Shown in pieces: positions 45,645-54,494 of a stretch of 64,000 nt of DNA (the first letter of the stretch is position 1; the number at the start of each line of letters is the position of its first letter). The DNA is from Marinilactibacillus psychrotolerans. Lineage in GTDB: Bacteria > Bacillota > Bacilli > Lactobacillales > Carnobacteriaceae_A. Under the pieces are notes generated by a model. The model saw only the letters and a list, made by a program, of their open reading frames with translations. It was not told the origin of the DNA and made no database searches. The DNA lies in contig NZ_FMZD01000005.1 in NCBI RefSeq assembly GCF_900101525.1, positions 1-64,000 of the forward strand. Reading direction: 5' to 3'. The translations under genes and the position numbers were made by a program.

Positions 45645-46634
45645 TCAAAAGTGGTCAATTTTATTTATGACTGACTGTTTCACTTTATCGCTGGCAAATG
45701 CATGTTGCATTGCTGTTATATTCAACTCTTTCATTTCTAGCTCCGTCAAACCAAACTGATTTGCACAAATCAGGAATTCATTTGTCAGCGTAGTATCGGA
45801 GACCGTACGGTTATCAGTATTGATGCTAACCGGTATTCCGTAATCCATAAAAGGCCTTAGTGGATAATCTTTCCACTCAGTGATAGCGCCTGTCTGCAAG
45901 TTGCTGGTGGGGCATAGTTCAAGCAAGATATTCTTTTCTTTGACGACTGCCATAGACTTTGGATTCTTTTTGATCGCTACACCATGTCCGATTCGTGTCG
46001 CCCCTAATTCTATCGCAGTTAGTACATTCTTATAACTACCTGTTTCTCCTGAATGCATTGTCAACTGCATACCCGATGCCACTCCAGTTCTGACAGCAGA
46101 TTCAACACATTCATTTGGAAAATTCCCTTCATCTCCAGCTACATCAATTCCACTTATTTGTTCTATCTGCAGGTTATGCACCTCTTCGAACAGTTGAGTA
46201 TTTCTCTCTTCTGAGTGATGACGCAAGCCACACGCTAGAAGAGTAACGATGATTGGAAATTCAGCCATTGCCTGCTCTATACCTTTACAGACTGCTTCTA
46301 TAACCTGTCTAATCGTTAACCCTTCTCTCTGATGCAGCAACGGGCCAAATCTCATTTCCAGATAAACTACATTCTCTTCATGAGCTGCTCTCGCGACTGC
46401 ATAAGCTGCTTTAGTCAGATTCTCTTCACTTTGCAACACGGGCAGCACTGCATCAAAAGTGGATAAGTAATCTTTCAAATCCAGACATACTGCTGGTGCC
46501 ACAGCATGATCCATCCAATGCTCTGGTAATCCTGCCTCTTCGGCTAATTCTTTTAAAGTCTCCATCGGGATTGATCCGTCTAAATGACAGTGTAATTCTG
46601 CTTTCGGTAATGCATGTATCCATTCTCTATTCAT
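45645..46634 (-). CDS. add: Adenosine deaminase
   Basis: The 329-residue zinc enzyme turns adenosine and deoxyadenosine into inosine and deoxyinosine in purine salvage. It has HCHLDGS (His15 and His17 metal ligands), GIDVAGDEG, MHSGETG (His and catalytic Glu), IGHGV and the final metal site SINTDNRTVS. The length is normal. The ribosome site is weak (AGCAGGCG). It is a single-gene unit; no nucleoside transporter adjoins, but YjiH at 16.4 kb may belong to nucleoside uptake. Confidence 0.94.
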   Translation of the reverse strand: MNREWIHALPKAELHCHLDGSIPMETLKELAEEAGLPEHWMDHAVAPAVCLDLKDYLSTFDAVLPVLQSEENLTKAAYAVARAAHEENVVYLEMRFGPLLHQREGLTIRQVIEAVCKGIEQAMAEFPIIVTLLACGLRHHSEERNTQLFEEVHNLQIEQISGIDVAGDEGNFPNECVESAVRTGVASGMQLTMHSGETGSYKNVLTAIELGATRIGHGVAIKKNPKSMAVVKEKNILLELCPTSNLQTGAITEWKDYPLRPFMDYGIPVSINTDNRTVSDTTLTNEFLICANQFGLTELEMKELNITAMQHAFASDKVKQSVINKIDHF

Positions 46635-47159
46635 AAAAATGCGCCTGCTTTCAGTTCATTCATCCCATAGGATATTTTATGGATTATCATAACAGAATAC
46701 TTAGTTATTTAACAGATCTTTACAGATAAATTCTTTTAATCATTTACTCTTAAATATTATCCTTTCAAAAAAAATTACTATTTATAAACCAATAAACTCT
46801 ACTTTAAAATATGTACATAATTCCCCTATAGTATTTATTAGATCTCTAAAAATCTATCTTGAAAGATATCTGGAATACTCAAAAGAACTATATAAATATA
46901 GAAGATACCTTTTCCAAATATATTTTCAGATTTCTCTTTCCCATTAGAATTGAGCTTAAAACTGGGCCTAAATTGTAAATAATATTAAAATAAGAATTCT
47001 TCTATTTACGAGACCTTTCAATTCTACTTATCGATCATATGTATATTTTATAGGGGCCCTAAATCGATTATCTAGGACCCCTATAATTTTTTGACTCTAA
47101 CTAAGCTAAATGTCCCTGAGTATTCTATTTAAAAAATCCTGATTAAAAGAAAATATTCA
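46635..47159. other. Gene-free stretch between DUF1304 and add genes
   Basis: I see no open frame with a ribosome site. Apart from the hairpin at about 47050-47092 it is featureless AT-rich DNA. Confidence 0.5.
47049..47092. terminator. Terminator after the redox operon
   Basis: TATAGGGG and CCT pair with AGG and CCCCTATA around a loop. The U-tract is strong on the plus strand and weaker on the minus strand, where the DUF1304 gene ends 70 bases before. Confidence 0.65.
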
Positions 47160-47519
47160 TTAAAATACTGTTGAGACCAAAGCTATAATCGCCAATCCAC
47201 CTTGCGTCACAATGATTTTTTTATCACTTGTAATACTTCCATAAATCGCTACAATAATAATATACACAAGGAATACCCTGACCAACTCAAGAGAAGCTGT
47301 AGACAGATAAACACTGTACAACAATCCTAATCCAATCAATCCATTATAGATTCCCTGATTTTTCATTAATACTTTAAAAGATTTCTTCTTTAATTCATCT
47401 TGAGGTAGATTGAATACTCGGCTAGTTGTAGTAGAAGTCGTTGCTATAGTTTCAAGATACATTATATAAAAAAACTCTAATGCAACTAGTGTCGTTAAAA
47501 CTATAGATAGAATTGACAT
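47160..47519 (-). CDS. DUF1304 small membrane protein
   Basis: The 119-residue protein has four hydrophobic helices with the DUF1304 blocks ALEFFYIMYLE and KNQGIYNGLIGLGLLYS and the final YGSITSDKKIIVTQGGLAIIAL. Function unknown; the family often sits near redox-stress genes. GGGAGA precedes the ATG and only 2 bases separate it from the monooxygenase stop. It is the last gene of the MarR-led operon. Confidence 0.87.
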   Translation of the reverse strand: MSILSIVLTTLVALEFFYIMYLETIATTSTTTSRVFNLPQDELKKKSFKVLMKNQGIYNGLIGLGLLYSVYLSTASLELVRVFLVYIIIVAIYGSITSDKKIIVTQGGLAIIALVSTVF

Positions 47520-47521
47520 GG

Positions 47522-47809
47522 TTATTCTCCCATCTCTGAAACTCGAACGATCGGTTTCTTTGAACTAAACTCAGGAATTTTATTGAATAATTCTAATAGC
47601 AATGGACTTTTATTATGTCCGTCAATAGCATTCTGATCTTCCCAAATTTCTACCATCATAAATGCATTCGCTTCTTCAACAGATTCATAAAGATTGTATT
47701 GCACACAACCTTCTTCTTCTCTAGTAGCTTGAATCAGCGGATTAACTACAGATAAAAACTCTTCACGTTTATCTTCTTTTATAAAAAATGATGCATTAAT
47801 TATTTTCAT
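47522..47809 (-). CDS. Antibiotic biosynthesis monooxygenase (ABM) domain, YgiN-like quinol monooxygenase
   Basis: The 95-residue protein is a single ferredoxin-like ABM domain: INASFFIKEDKREEFLSVVNPLIQATREEEGCVQYNLYES, then FMMVEIWEDQNAIDGHNKSP. Such cofactor-free dimers (YgiN, ActVA-Orf6) oxidise quinols or related compounds, or remove electrophiles. Lying behind a MarR regulator and a nitroreductase, it fits a quinone/electrophile defence operon. Confidence 0.83.
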   Translation of the reverse strand: MKIINASFFIKEDKREEFLSVVNPLIQATREEEGCVQYNLYESVEEANAFMMVEIWEDQNAIDGHNKSPLLLELFNKIPEFSSKKPIVRVSEMGE

Positions 47810-47838
47810 TATGGACTCATTCCTTTTCTATATAATTT

Positions 47839-48468
47839 TTATGCAAATGTAGTAAATCTGTCTGCCTCTAAGCGAATAGAATTGTACCCTGCTTCTTCTG
47901 CTTTCCCGACTGAAACAATCATAACCGGCACATAACGGTCTTTATTAAGACCATAAGCTTCTGCCAGTTGATCAGCTTCAAATCCGCCAATTGGATTCGT
48001 ATCGTATCCGTGACTGCGTGCAACCAGCATGAACTGCATCGCTACTAAGCTTGAATCAATTTTTATGACATCATTCATTTCTTGTCTTGTGAAATTTTTA
48101 TAGTAAGGAATAATGGCTGCCAATTGTTCATCTCTAACTTCTGGTGACATTTTACCTTCTGCTACAGCTCTATTATAGATTTCTTCTCCATATTTATAAC
48201 ATTTCATGTCTCCAAAAATTAGAACCATAGCTGCAGATGTATCATTTTGTTTTTTATTAAAACGAATCAGGGGTCTAAGTTTGGCTTTCTCTTCTTCACT
48301 TTCAACCACTACAAAGCGCCAAGGCTGCATATTGACTGACGACGGTGCTGTTGTTGATTCTTGAATCATTTCAAGCATTTCTTCTCGAGATATTTTAACT
48401 TTCTGATCATAAACCCGGACGGATTTTCTGTTATAGGTGATGTCTGAAAAATCATTATTCTTGCTCAT
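47839..48468 (-). CDS. Nitroreductase family protein
   Basis: The 209-residue FMN enzyme has the family motif YNRKSVRVYD and the binding block TTAPSSVNMQPWRFVVV, and the later GGFEADQLAEAYGL...VPVMIVSVGKAEE. It reduces nitro or quinone compounds with NAD(P)H. It starts one base after the MarR stop, with GAGGGA inside that stop region, so the two are translationally coupled. Substrate unknown. Confidence 0.9.
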   Translation of the reverse strand: MSKNNDFSDITYNRKSVRVYDQKVKISREEMLEMIQESTTAPSSVNMQPWRFVVVESEEEKAKLRPLIRFNKKQNDTSAAMVLIFGDMKCYKYGEEIYNRAVAEGKMSPEVRDEQLAAIIPYYKNFTRQEMNDVIKIDSSLVAMQFMLVARSHGYDTNPIGGFEADQLAEAYGLNKDRYVPVMIVSVGKAEEAGYNSIRLEADRFTTFA

Positions 48469-48469
48469 A

Positions 48470-48886
48470 TTAATCCCTCTTTTTTTCCATTAGTTTGTCT
48501 AACAGTTCTGATAATTGTTTTTCTTCCAGTTCGCTGAGAGAACTACTCAAAGTATTTGTAGCATTATGGTCTGACTCACATTTCTCTAGGGCTTCATGAG
48601 CCTTGTTAGTTACTTCTACAAATATTTCTCTATTATTTTGCTTATTTCTTTCTCTAATAACATACCCTTTTTCTTCTAGTCTCTTCAAATGCCTAGTAAC
48701 TGCGGCTCTATCAATACACAATTCTGATTGGATATTCGTCTGAGAACATTTGCCGGTTTCTTTCAAAAACATCATGAGTTCGTATCTTGTCAGACTAAAA
48801 CCTGTTTCTTTTTCGAAATTTGATGTCATTACCTGATTCGTAATTTTCATCTGATAGAGCAAGCGACTAACCTCTCTAAGCCTCAT
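48470..48886 (-). CDS. MarR-family transcriptional regulator
   Basis: The 138-residue protein is a complete MarR unit: helical dimerisation ends and a winged helix in the middle (FSLTRYELMMFLKETGKCSQTNIQSELCIDRAAVTRHLKRLEEKGYVIRERN). Cysteines in the helix-turn-helix region and near the C-terminus could sense electrophiles. ATG 48886 has a GGGGGAG site six bases upstream, so the longer frame reaching 48988 is not the start. Twin palindromes at the promoter suggest it represses its own operon. Confidence 0.88.
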   Translation of the reverse strand: MRLREVSRLLYQMKITNQVMTSNFEKETGFSLTRYELMMFLKETGKCSQTNIQSELCIDRAAVTRHLKRLEEKGYVIRERNKQNNREIFVEVTNKAHEALEKCESDHNATNTLSSSLSELEEKQLSELLDKLMEKKRD

Positions 48887-48910
48887 TTCATTCTCCCCCT
48901 CACTTAACAA

Positions 48911-48965
48911 TTGACTAGTCAACTGTTGATAAGTCAAATATACAGGTAAACTCCCGTTATGTAAA
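48911..48965 (-). promoter_or_regulatory. Promoter and twin operators of the MarR operon
   Basis: On the minus strand TTTACA (48960-48965), 17 bases, then TATATT (48937-48942). Just downstream lie TTGATAAGTCAA (48926-48937) and the perfect palindrome TTGACTAGTCAA (48911-48922), 15 bp apart, overlapping the predicted start. Their place and symmetry fit MarR repression. Confidence 0.6.
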
Positions 48966-48984
48966 TGCTTTTGAGTATATTCGT

Positions 48985-49034
48985 TCAAAAAAAGCTGATT
49001 CTGAATAGATATCTATTCAGAATCAGCTTTTTTA
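48985..49034 (-). terminator. Terminator of the ABC exporter operon
   Basis: Bases 48988-49031 form a near-perfect palindrome (AAAAAGCTGATTCTGAATAG with its complement around ATAT). T residues follow on both strands. Confidence 0.85.
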
Positions 49035-49045
49035 GATTGTTTATT

Positions 49046-49816
49046 TTAACTTCTTAATCCACGACCTTTTTCAATCAAGTACCAGCAAATCGCATAAAGT
49101 GCCACGATAAAAATAACTAAAATACCCATTGATACCATAACTGGTACATCAATTACACCTAGAAACCCATAACGGAATCCAGAAATCATATAAACAATTG
49201 GATTAACTTTGGAAACTGCCTGCCAGAATGGTGGTAGCATAGAGATGGAGTAAAAAACTCCCCCAAGATAGGTTAAAGGCTGTAACACAAAGGTAGGGAC
49301 AATTGATACATCATCGAACGATTGAGCAAAGATCCCATTTAATAATCCTGCTAATGAGAATAAAATAGAGGTCATAAACAGTGTCAGAATAATGATTAGC
49401 CAAGAATAAACCTGCAGCGGTACAAAGAATAGAGAAATAACAGTAACTAATATGCCCACTAGAATACTCCTTCCTAGTCCTCCAAAGACGAATCCCCACA
49501 TGATCACATGTGTTGGTACAGGTGCAATCAGCAGTTCTTCAATATTCTTCTGAAATTTCTGAGAGAAAAATGATGACGATACATTGGAATAAGAACTGGT
49601 AATAACGGACATCATAATCAAGCCAGGTACGATAAACTCCATATAGGAGAATCCTTCCATCTGGCCAATTCTTCCTCCGATTAGATTTCCAAAAATAACA
49701 AAGTATAATGACGTTGTTATAACAGGTGGTACGAGTGTTTGTACCCATATACGTAGGTATCGGTTCGTTTCTTTTACTGCCAGACTTTTTAAAGCTGTAA
49801 AATAAAGATTAAACAT
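49046..49816 (-). CDS. ABC-2 type exporter permease (YadH-like)
   Basis: The 256-residue protein has six helices and the YadH/DrrB-like pattern FSYMEFIVPGLIMMSVITSSYSN, FQKNIEELLIAPVPT and PLTYLGGVFYSISMLPPFWQ. It is the membrane half of an exporter; the ATPase gene overlaps its start by 8 bases. TGGAGG lies inside the ATPase end. The substrate is unknown. Confidence 0.9.
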   Translation of the reverse strand: MFNLYFTALKSLAVKETNRYLRIWVQTLVPPVITTSLYFVIFGNLIGGRIGQMEGFSYMEFIVPGLIMMSVITSSYSNVSSSFFSQKFQKNIEELLIAPVPTHVIMWGFVFGGLGRSILVGILVTVISLFFVPLQVYSWLIIILTLFMTSILFSLAGLLNGIFAQSFDDVSIVPTFVLQPLTYLGGVFYSISMLPPFWQAVSKVNPIVYMISGFRYGFLGVIDVPVMVSMGILVIFIVALYAICWYLIEKGRGLRS

Positions 49817-50744
49817 GTTTTTCCTCCACTGGTTGTTTTTCTTCTGTAATCTTCAGGAACAATTCTTCCAGTCGATTTGATTTATTCCGCATTGAAAGAA
49901 CTTTAATTCCTTGTTGAGTCAACTGCTCAAACAATTGATTCACTCCTTGGTTACGTTCGATTTCCACAGCGAGTGTTTGCTCATCTTCAAAATAACTTGT
50001 GTATCCTTTGATTTCAGGCTTCTTATCAAAACGATCCAAGTCAAAAATGAATGTTTCAAACTGCAATTTTGCTAGTAAGGTTTTCATACTAGTGTTTTCA
50101 ATCAGTTCACCCGACTGAATGATTCCGATATTCCGACAAAGCATTTCCGCTTCTTCCAGATAATGAGTCGTCAGGATAATCGTTGTCCCATTCTTATTCA
50201 ATTCTCTAAGAAATGTCCACATCTCTCTTCTTAATTCGATATCCACACCAGCGGTTGGTTCATCAAGAATCAGCAATCGCGGCTCGTGCATTAAAGCACG
50301 GGCAATCATCAAACGACGCTTCATCCCACCTGAAAGCATACGTGCCCGAACGTTTCTTTTTTCCCATAAGTCCGACTGTTTCAAGTACTTTTCGCTACGT
50401 TCTAATGCTTCTTTACGAGAAACTCCATAATATCCAGCTTGATTGACAACGATCTGTTGAACTGTTTCAAAGGGATTGAAGTTGAACTCCTGAGGAACTA
50501 ATCCAATCTGTTGTTTCAATCTTACCAAGTCAGTATCAAGATCATGTCCAAAAACTTTTACTTTTCCAGAGGTTTTATTAACCAAGGACGTAATGATACC
50601 AATTGTAGTAGACTTTCCAGCACCATTGGGACCTAATAGCGCATAGAAATCTCCTTCTTCCACGTTTAAATTGATTCCTTTTAATGCCACAACGCCTGTT
50701 CCATAGACTTTTTTCAAATCCTTTATTTCAAGTGCATACGTCAT
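49809..50744 (-). CDS. ABC exporter ATP-binding protein (YadG-like)
   Basis: The 311-residue ATPase has Walker A LGPNGAGKSTT (about 38-48), Q-loop, signature LSGGMKRRL (about 138-146), Walker B LLILDEPTAGVD and H-loop LTTHYLEEAE. The LSGGMKRR signature is typical of the DrrA/YadG exporter group. The C-terminal 80 residues form the usual family extension. It pairs with the downstream permease as one operon from its own promoter. Confidence 0.92.
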   Translation of the reverse strand: MTYALEIKDLKKVYGTGVVALKGINLNVEEGDFYALLGPNGAGKSTTIGIITSLVNKTSGKVKVFGHDLDTDLVRLKQQIGLVPQEFNFNPFETVQQIVVNQAGYYGVSRKEALERSEKYLKQSDLWEKRNVRARMLSGGMKRRLMIARALMHEPRLLILDEPTAGVDIELRREMWTFLRELNKNGTTIILTTHYLEEAEMLCRNIGIIQSGELIENTSMKTLLAKLQFETFIFDLDRFDKKPEIKGYTSYFEDEQTLAVEIERNQGVNQLFEQLTQQGIKVLSMRNKSNRLEELFLKITEEKQPVEEKHV

Positions 50745-51290
50745 TTAATAATGATCTCCTTATAGATATGATTCCTTATTTTAACATGGATTCTTCTACA
50801 ATGATGAAAAAAAGCATTTTTTCTCATTTTTTGTAAGTAAATAAGCTGTCTAATGTTTCTCTGAACGAAAAGACCTATAAGCATTAGCGTAGAATATATA
50901 AATTTATCGTTCATCCAAATTCTACTGATTATCTAAAAACAATTAATAATGGATTTTATTAAACTTTATTTTTTGAGAGTTTCAAACTATTTTAATTGCC
51001 TTACAATTAAGAAACGCTTCTCTATATAATGAATCTCTATTTTATTATAAGCGGACTCTAGTAATCTAACTGTTAAATATCGCAGTTTATACAAGTTTAC
51101 TTATTTTGTTTGGAAATACATCATGAATCTGACATCTATCATTTCTATTTAGTAAGAATGTTCATTCACATAAAAAGAACCCCATATTAATGAGGGGCTT
51201 TTCATGTAAATATGCTTGTTTTAGGTTTATAGAGTCGCTATCGCTTACTTTGCATGCTACCCTAAATTCAAAATATAAGTTTCTATTTTA
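50745..51290. other. Gene-free stretch between ABC exporter and fructokinase genes
   Basis: AT-rich DNA with no convincing gene, repeat or RNA. It holds the fructokinase terminator (51171-51204) and should include the promoter of the ABC exporter. Confidence 0.5.
51171..51204 (-). terminator. Terminator of the fructokinase gene
   Basis: AAAAG/CTTTT and CCCC/GGGG pair with a two-base bulge around the loop near 51184-51193. Confidence 0.6.
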
Positions 51291-52040
51291 TCAATGAATA
51301 CTTTCCCTAGCATTATAGAGAGCTTTTTCAGCTAAAGCTAGTCCTCCTATAATACCAGATCGCTGTCCCAGTTTAGGGGTTACAATATAATGGTTTATTT
51401 TTGGTATTTGTACGTATTCTTTCAACATATGTTTAAATTGATTTCGAACTTTTTTTACAAGATGGTCTTGCTGCATTACACCACCACCTAAAACAATCAC
51501 ATCCGGAGACAACATTAAGGTTGTGTTATACATGCACTGAGCAATATAATAGGCTTCTATTTCCCAAAAAGAATCTTCCTCTGATAGGTCTTGTCCTTTT
51601 ACTCCATTTCGTTTTTCAATCGCAGGGCCTGCCGCCATACCTTCCAGACAGTTCCCATGAAATGGACAGTTCCCTTTATAAGAATCTTTTGGATGAGGCA
51701 CCACTTTCATATGGCCCATTTCTGGATGACTAAAGCCTTCTATCAATTCTCCATTAAGTATTCCTCCACCCCCGATGCCTGTACCAATTGTAAAATAAAC
51801 AATATTGGAAATTTTTTTCTCATAGCCCTTAACATATTCCCCATATGCGGCTGCATTTACATCGGTTGTTAATGCTATTGGTACGTTAAAATAGCTTTTT
51901 AGTGTATCAAGAAAATTATAGTTTCTCCATTTTCCCTTAGGAGTTGTTGTAGGAAAGCTGACTTGTTCAATTATTTCTAAGTTTTCATTTCCAATCGCAC
52001 AAACAAATTTTGTGCCTCCTGCTTCTATTGCTCCATACAA
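51291..52040 (-). CDS. scrK: ROK fructokinase with an internal in-frame deletion
   Basis: Fructokinase phosphorylates fructose released by GH32 enzymes. The 249-residue product opens YGAIEAGGTKFVCAIGNE (phosphate loop) and has TDVNAAAYGE, GTGIGGGGI, the zinc motif HPEMGH...CPFHGNCLEG and GGGVMQQ. Family members are near 290 residues. After FPTTTP the sequence jumps to KGKWRNYNFLDT, skipping about 40 residues that should hold GIGSFGP and the TPK strand, part of the sugar-binding domain. The frame is kept. GAGGAGG supports TTG 52040 as start. It closes the ABC/GH32 operon. Confidence 0.85.
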   Translation of the reverse strand: MYGAIEAGGTKFVCAIGNENLEIIEQVSFPTTTPKGKWRNYNFLDTLKSYFNVPIALTTDVNAAAYGEYVKGYEKKISNIVYFTIGTGIGGGGILNGELIEGFSHPEMGHMKVVPHPKDSYKGNCPFHGNCLEGMAAGPAIEKRNGVKGQDLSEEDSFWEIEAYYIAQCMYNTTLMLSPDVIVLGGGVMQQDHLVKKVRNQFKHMLKEYVQIPKINHYIVTPKLGQRSGIIGGLALAEKALYNARESIH

Positions 52041-52155
52041 GATTGTGCCTCCTCTAATTTGTATTCTCAATCCTTACGCACCGGTTCCAGATAACGATTT
52101 ATTATGATATTAAAAATTGCTTTTACTATTTTTGTTATCATAATCTAGAAAAGGA

Positions 52156-53652
52156 TTAGTTATCCTTTTCTAGATTTAAATCAATATTTGCTGTTGAGAG
52201 TTTTTCTATTTTTATTTCTTCTAAACTTTCAAGTACAATTTCTGTAAATACTTCATCAAGATAAAAAGTATTTGTTATTGCAACTTCATCATTAATAAAC
52301 AATTCAATTGAGGAAGTATCTATAAACAATTCTATATTCAAGTTTTCTCCAGAATAAGGAATGGTTTTTGAAGCTCCGACTGTTTCTTTGCTTTTCTCAT
52401 CTACTATTTGAACTTTTGTGAGTTCTCTTGAAAAATAAAAAATTTTTTCTAAATGATTGTAAGATAGTACAATTTCTTCATTTGTTTTATTAGATAACTT
52501 AATTTTAAAGTCCTTTAATTGATTCCCTTCAAATTTCATATTCAAATATTGAATTGACTTTTGAGAAAGGATGAGTTGATTATTACAAGAAATATCATAT
52601 TTATCAATTTGGTTATATTTGTATGATTCAATATTTTGAATTATTTTTTGCTTTAATCTTTGACCATCATATTCTAATTTTCTAGGCAGAGTCATTTGAC
52701 CAGCCCAACCATGTGCTTGTTCATTAGATGGGAAGCTTTTCCCCCATGCTTGCATCCATGAAATAGCCACTGGTCCTTCCTTAGTAACAACGGTTTGTGG
52801 AGCGTAAAAATCTAATCCCTCATCTATTTTTTGAATCGTATTCATATTAAAGACATAACTATTCCAGTCTACTTCTCCTTCAATTAACCACGAAATATGA
52901 TTATACAATTTGCCAGTTTTTTCATCTTCGTAATTCATTGCACTTAAAATGAAATATTCTTTCTCACCTATTTGAACAAAATCTGGACATTCTACCATAG
53001 TTCCTAAAAACTTGTTATAAGGGAAAAAGACAGATACATATTCCCAATCTAATAAATCTTTAGATTTATATAACAAGACTTGCCCCTTATTGTCATTCGT
53101 TTTTGACCCAATGACACAATAATATAAATTGTCTTTTTTAAATATTTTCGGGTCTCTGTAATCAACTATTGAAGAACCTTCAGGAATATCATTTTCTGTT
53201 AGAACAGGGTTGTTTTTATATTTCTCAAATGTAATCCCGTCATTCGAAATAGCAATATTCTGATTCTGTCTTGTTAATTTTTCGTCAGTCTCATCAGGGA
53301 GATGTCCCGTATACATCACATATAACTTCCCATCTTTTTCAATGGCACTTCCAGAGAAACACCCTCCTTGATCATATTTTTCATCTGGTGCTAACGCAAC
53401 ATCTAGATGTTCCCATTTGATAGCATCTTTACTTTTAGCATGTCCCCAATGCATCGGTCCCCATTGCGAATTATAAGGATAATATTGATAAAATAAATGG
53501 TACTCATCTTTATACATTGCAAACCCATTCGGGTCATTTATCCATCCAATTGGTGCTGCAAAATGATAAGCAGGATAATATTTTTTATTTACTTTTTCAG
53601 TATTTGATTCTATGAAATCATTGGCTTTTTCTATTGTAAACTTTTCAGTCAT
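52156..53652 (-). CDS. GH32 beta-fructosidase
   Basis: The 498-residue enzyme has GWINDPNG (nucleophile Asp40), YRDPKIF and VECPDFVQ (acid/base Glu), and a C-terminal beta-sandwich. No signal peptide is present, so it acts in the cytosol on sucrose or short fructans brought in by the ABC importer. Its ATG overlaps the permease stop (TAATG). It differs greatly from the other GH32 at 25 kb. Fructokinase lies 115 bases downstream. Confidence 0.9.
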   Translation of the reverse strand: MTEKFTIEKANDFIESNTEKVNKKYYPAYHFAAPIGWINDPNGFAMYKDEYHLFYQYYPYNSQWGPMHWGHAKSKDAIKWEHLDVALAPDEKYDQGGCFSGSAIEKDGKLYVMYTGHLPDETDEKLTRQNQNIAISNDGITFEKYKNNPVLTENDIPEGSSIVDYRDPKIFKKDNLYYCVIGSKTNDNKGQVLLYKSKDLLDWEYVSVFFPYNKFLGTMVECPDFVQIGEKEYFILSAMNYEDEKTGKLYNHISWLIEGEVDWNSYVFNMNTIQKIDEGLDFYAPQTVVTKEGPVAISWMQAWGKSFPSNEQAHGWAGQMTLPRKLEYDGQRLKQKIIQNIESYKYNQIDKYDISCNNQLILSQKSIQYLNMKFEGNQLKDFKIKLSNKTNEEIVLSYNHLEKIFYFSRELTKVQIVDEKSKETVGASKTIPYSGENLNIELFIDTSSIELFINDEVAITNTFYLDEVFTEIVLESLEEIKIEKLSTANIDLNLEKDN

Positions 53653-54494
53653 TATTTCACTCCTGTTCCTGAACTACTTAACCCTTGTACTAAATGTTTT
53701 TGGAAAAATACATATATTAATATTAAAGGAATCGTTGATATTGTTAATATTGCCATTACTTGATTCATATATACCGGTTGCGTATTATTGATGTTTGTTA
53801 TCGCAACTTGAAGAGGATACATTTCTGACTTTGTCATAACCATCAAGGGCCAAATATAGTCATTCCAACTCATGATAAATGATAACGTTCCTACTGTGGC
53901 AATAGCTGGTTTTGACATCGGGAGCATAATTTTCCAGTATATTTTAAGTTTAGAAGCTCCCTCTAACATAGCCGCTTCTTGAAGTTCTGTTGAAATTGCT
54001 CTAAAGAAAATTGTAAACATGTAGATATACAATGGAGTAGCTACCAACGGTAATATAACTGCTAGTGGCGTATTCAGTATCCCTAATTTCTCAGTAATGA
54101 CAAATTTCGTGATCATAATGGTTTCTCCAGGAATAACTAATGAAGCAATCATCACTGCAAACAATATTTTTTTCCCTCTAAATTTAACAGTTGCAAAAGC
54201 ATAACCTGCTAATGAATTGACTATTATAGATCCTACTGTAACACTCAAAGCATAAAAGATACTATTTGCAAGATATCTTATAATGTTAAATCGACTAAAA
54301 ATTTCTTTATAAGGTACAATCCAATCACCAATATTCATTGATGGCAAGAATGCTTCAAATGATCCCATATCGCTATATATTGCTGCTTCTTGTTTTGTTG
54401 ATGAAACCACCATCCATACTAATGGAAAAATAAATAAAATGGCTAAAAGTATACTTAAAAAATGATATAGAATAGCTGTTGTTTTATTAGTCAT
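53652..54494 (-). CDS. Carbohydrate ABC transporter permease (MsmG-like)
   Basis: The 280-residue protein has six helices and the EAA loop (AAMLEGASKLKIYWKIMLPMSKPAIATVG), the contact with the shared ATPase. It belongs to the CUT1 MalG/MsmG group. It pairs with the upstream permease (8-base overlap). No ATPase gene lies in the operon, so a common MsmK-type ATPase elsewhere must power it. Confidence 0.92.
   Translation of the reverse strand: MTNKTTAILYHFLSILLAILFIFPLVWMVVSSTKQEAAIYSDMGSFEAFLPSMNIGDWIVPYKEIFSRFNIIRYLANSIFYALSVTVGSIIVNSLAGYAFATVKFRGKKILFAVMIASLVIPGETIMITKFVITEKLGILNTPLAVILPLVATPLYIYMFTIFFRAISTELQEAAMLEGASKLKIYWKIMLPMSKPAIATVGTLSFIMSWNDYIWPLMVMTKSEMYPLQVAITNINNTQPVYMNQVMAILTISTIPLILIYVFFQKHLVQGLSSSGTGVK

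Noticed and set aside
48887-48988. Longer MarR start at 48988
   Set aside because: The extension would cross the promoter, both palindromes and the GGGGGAG ribosome site that fits ATG 48886.
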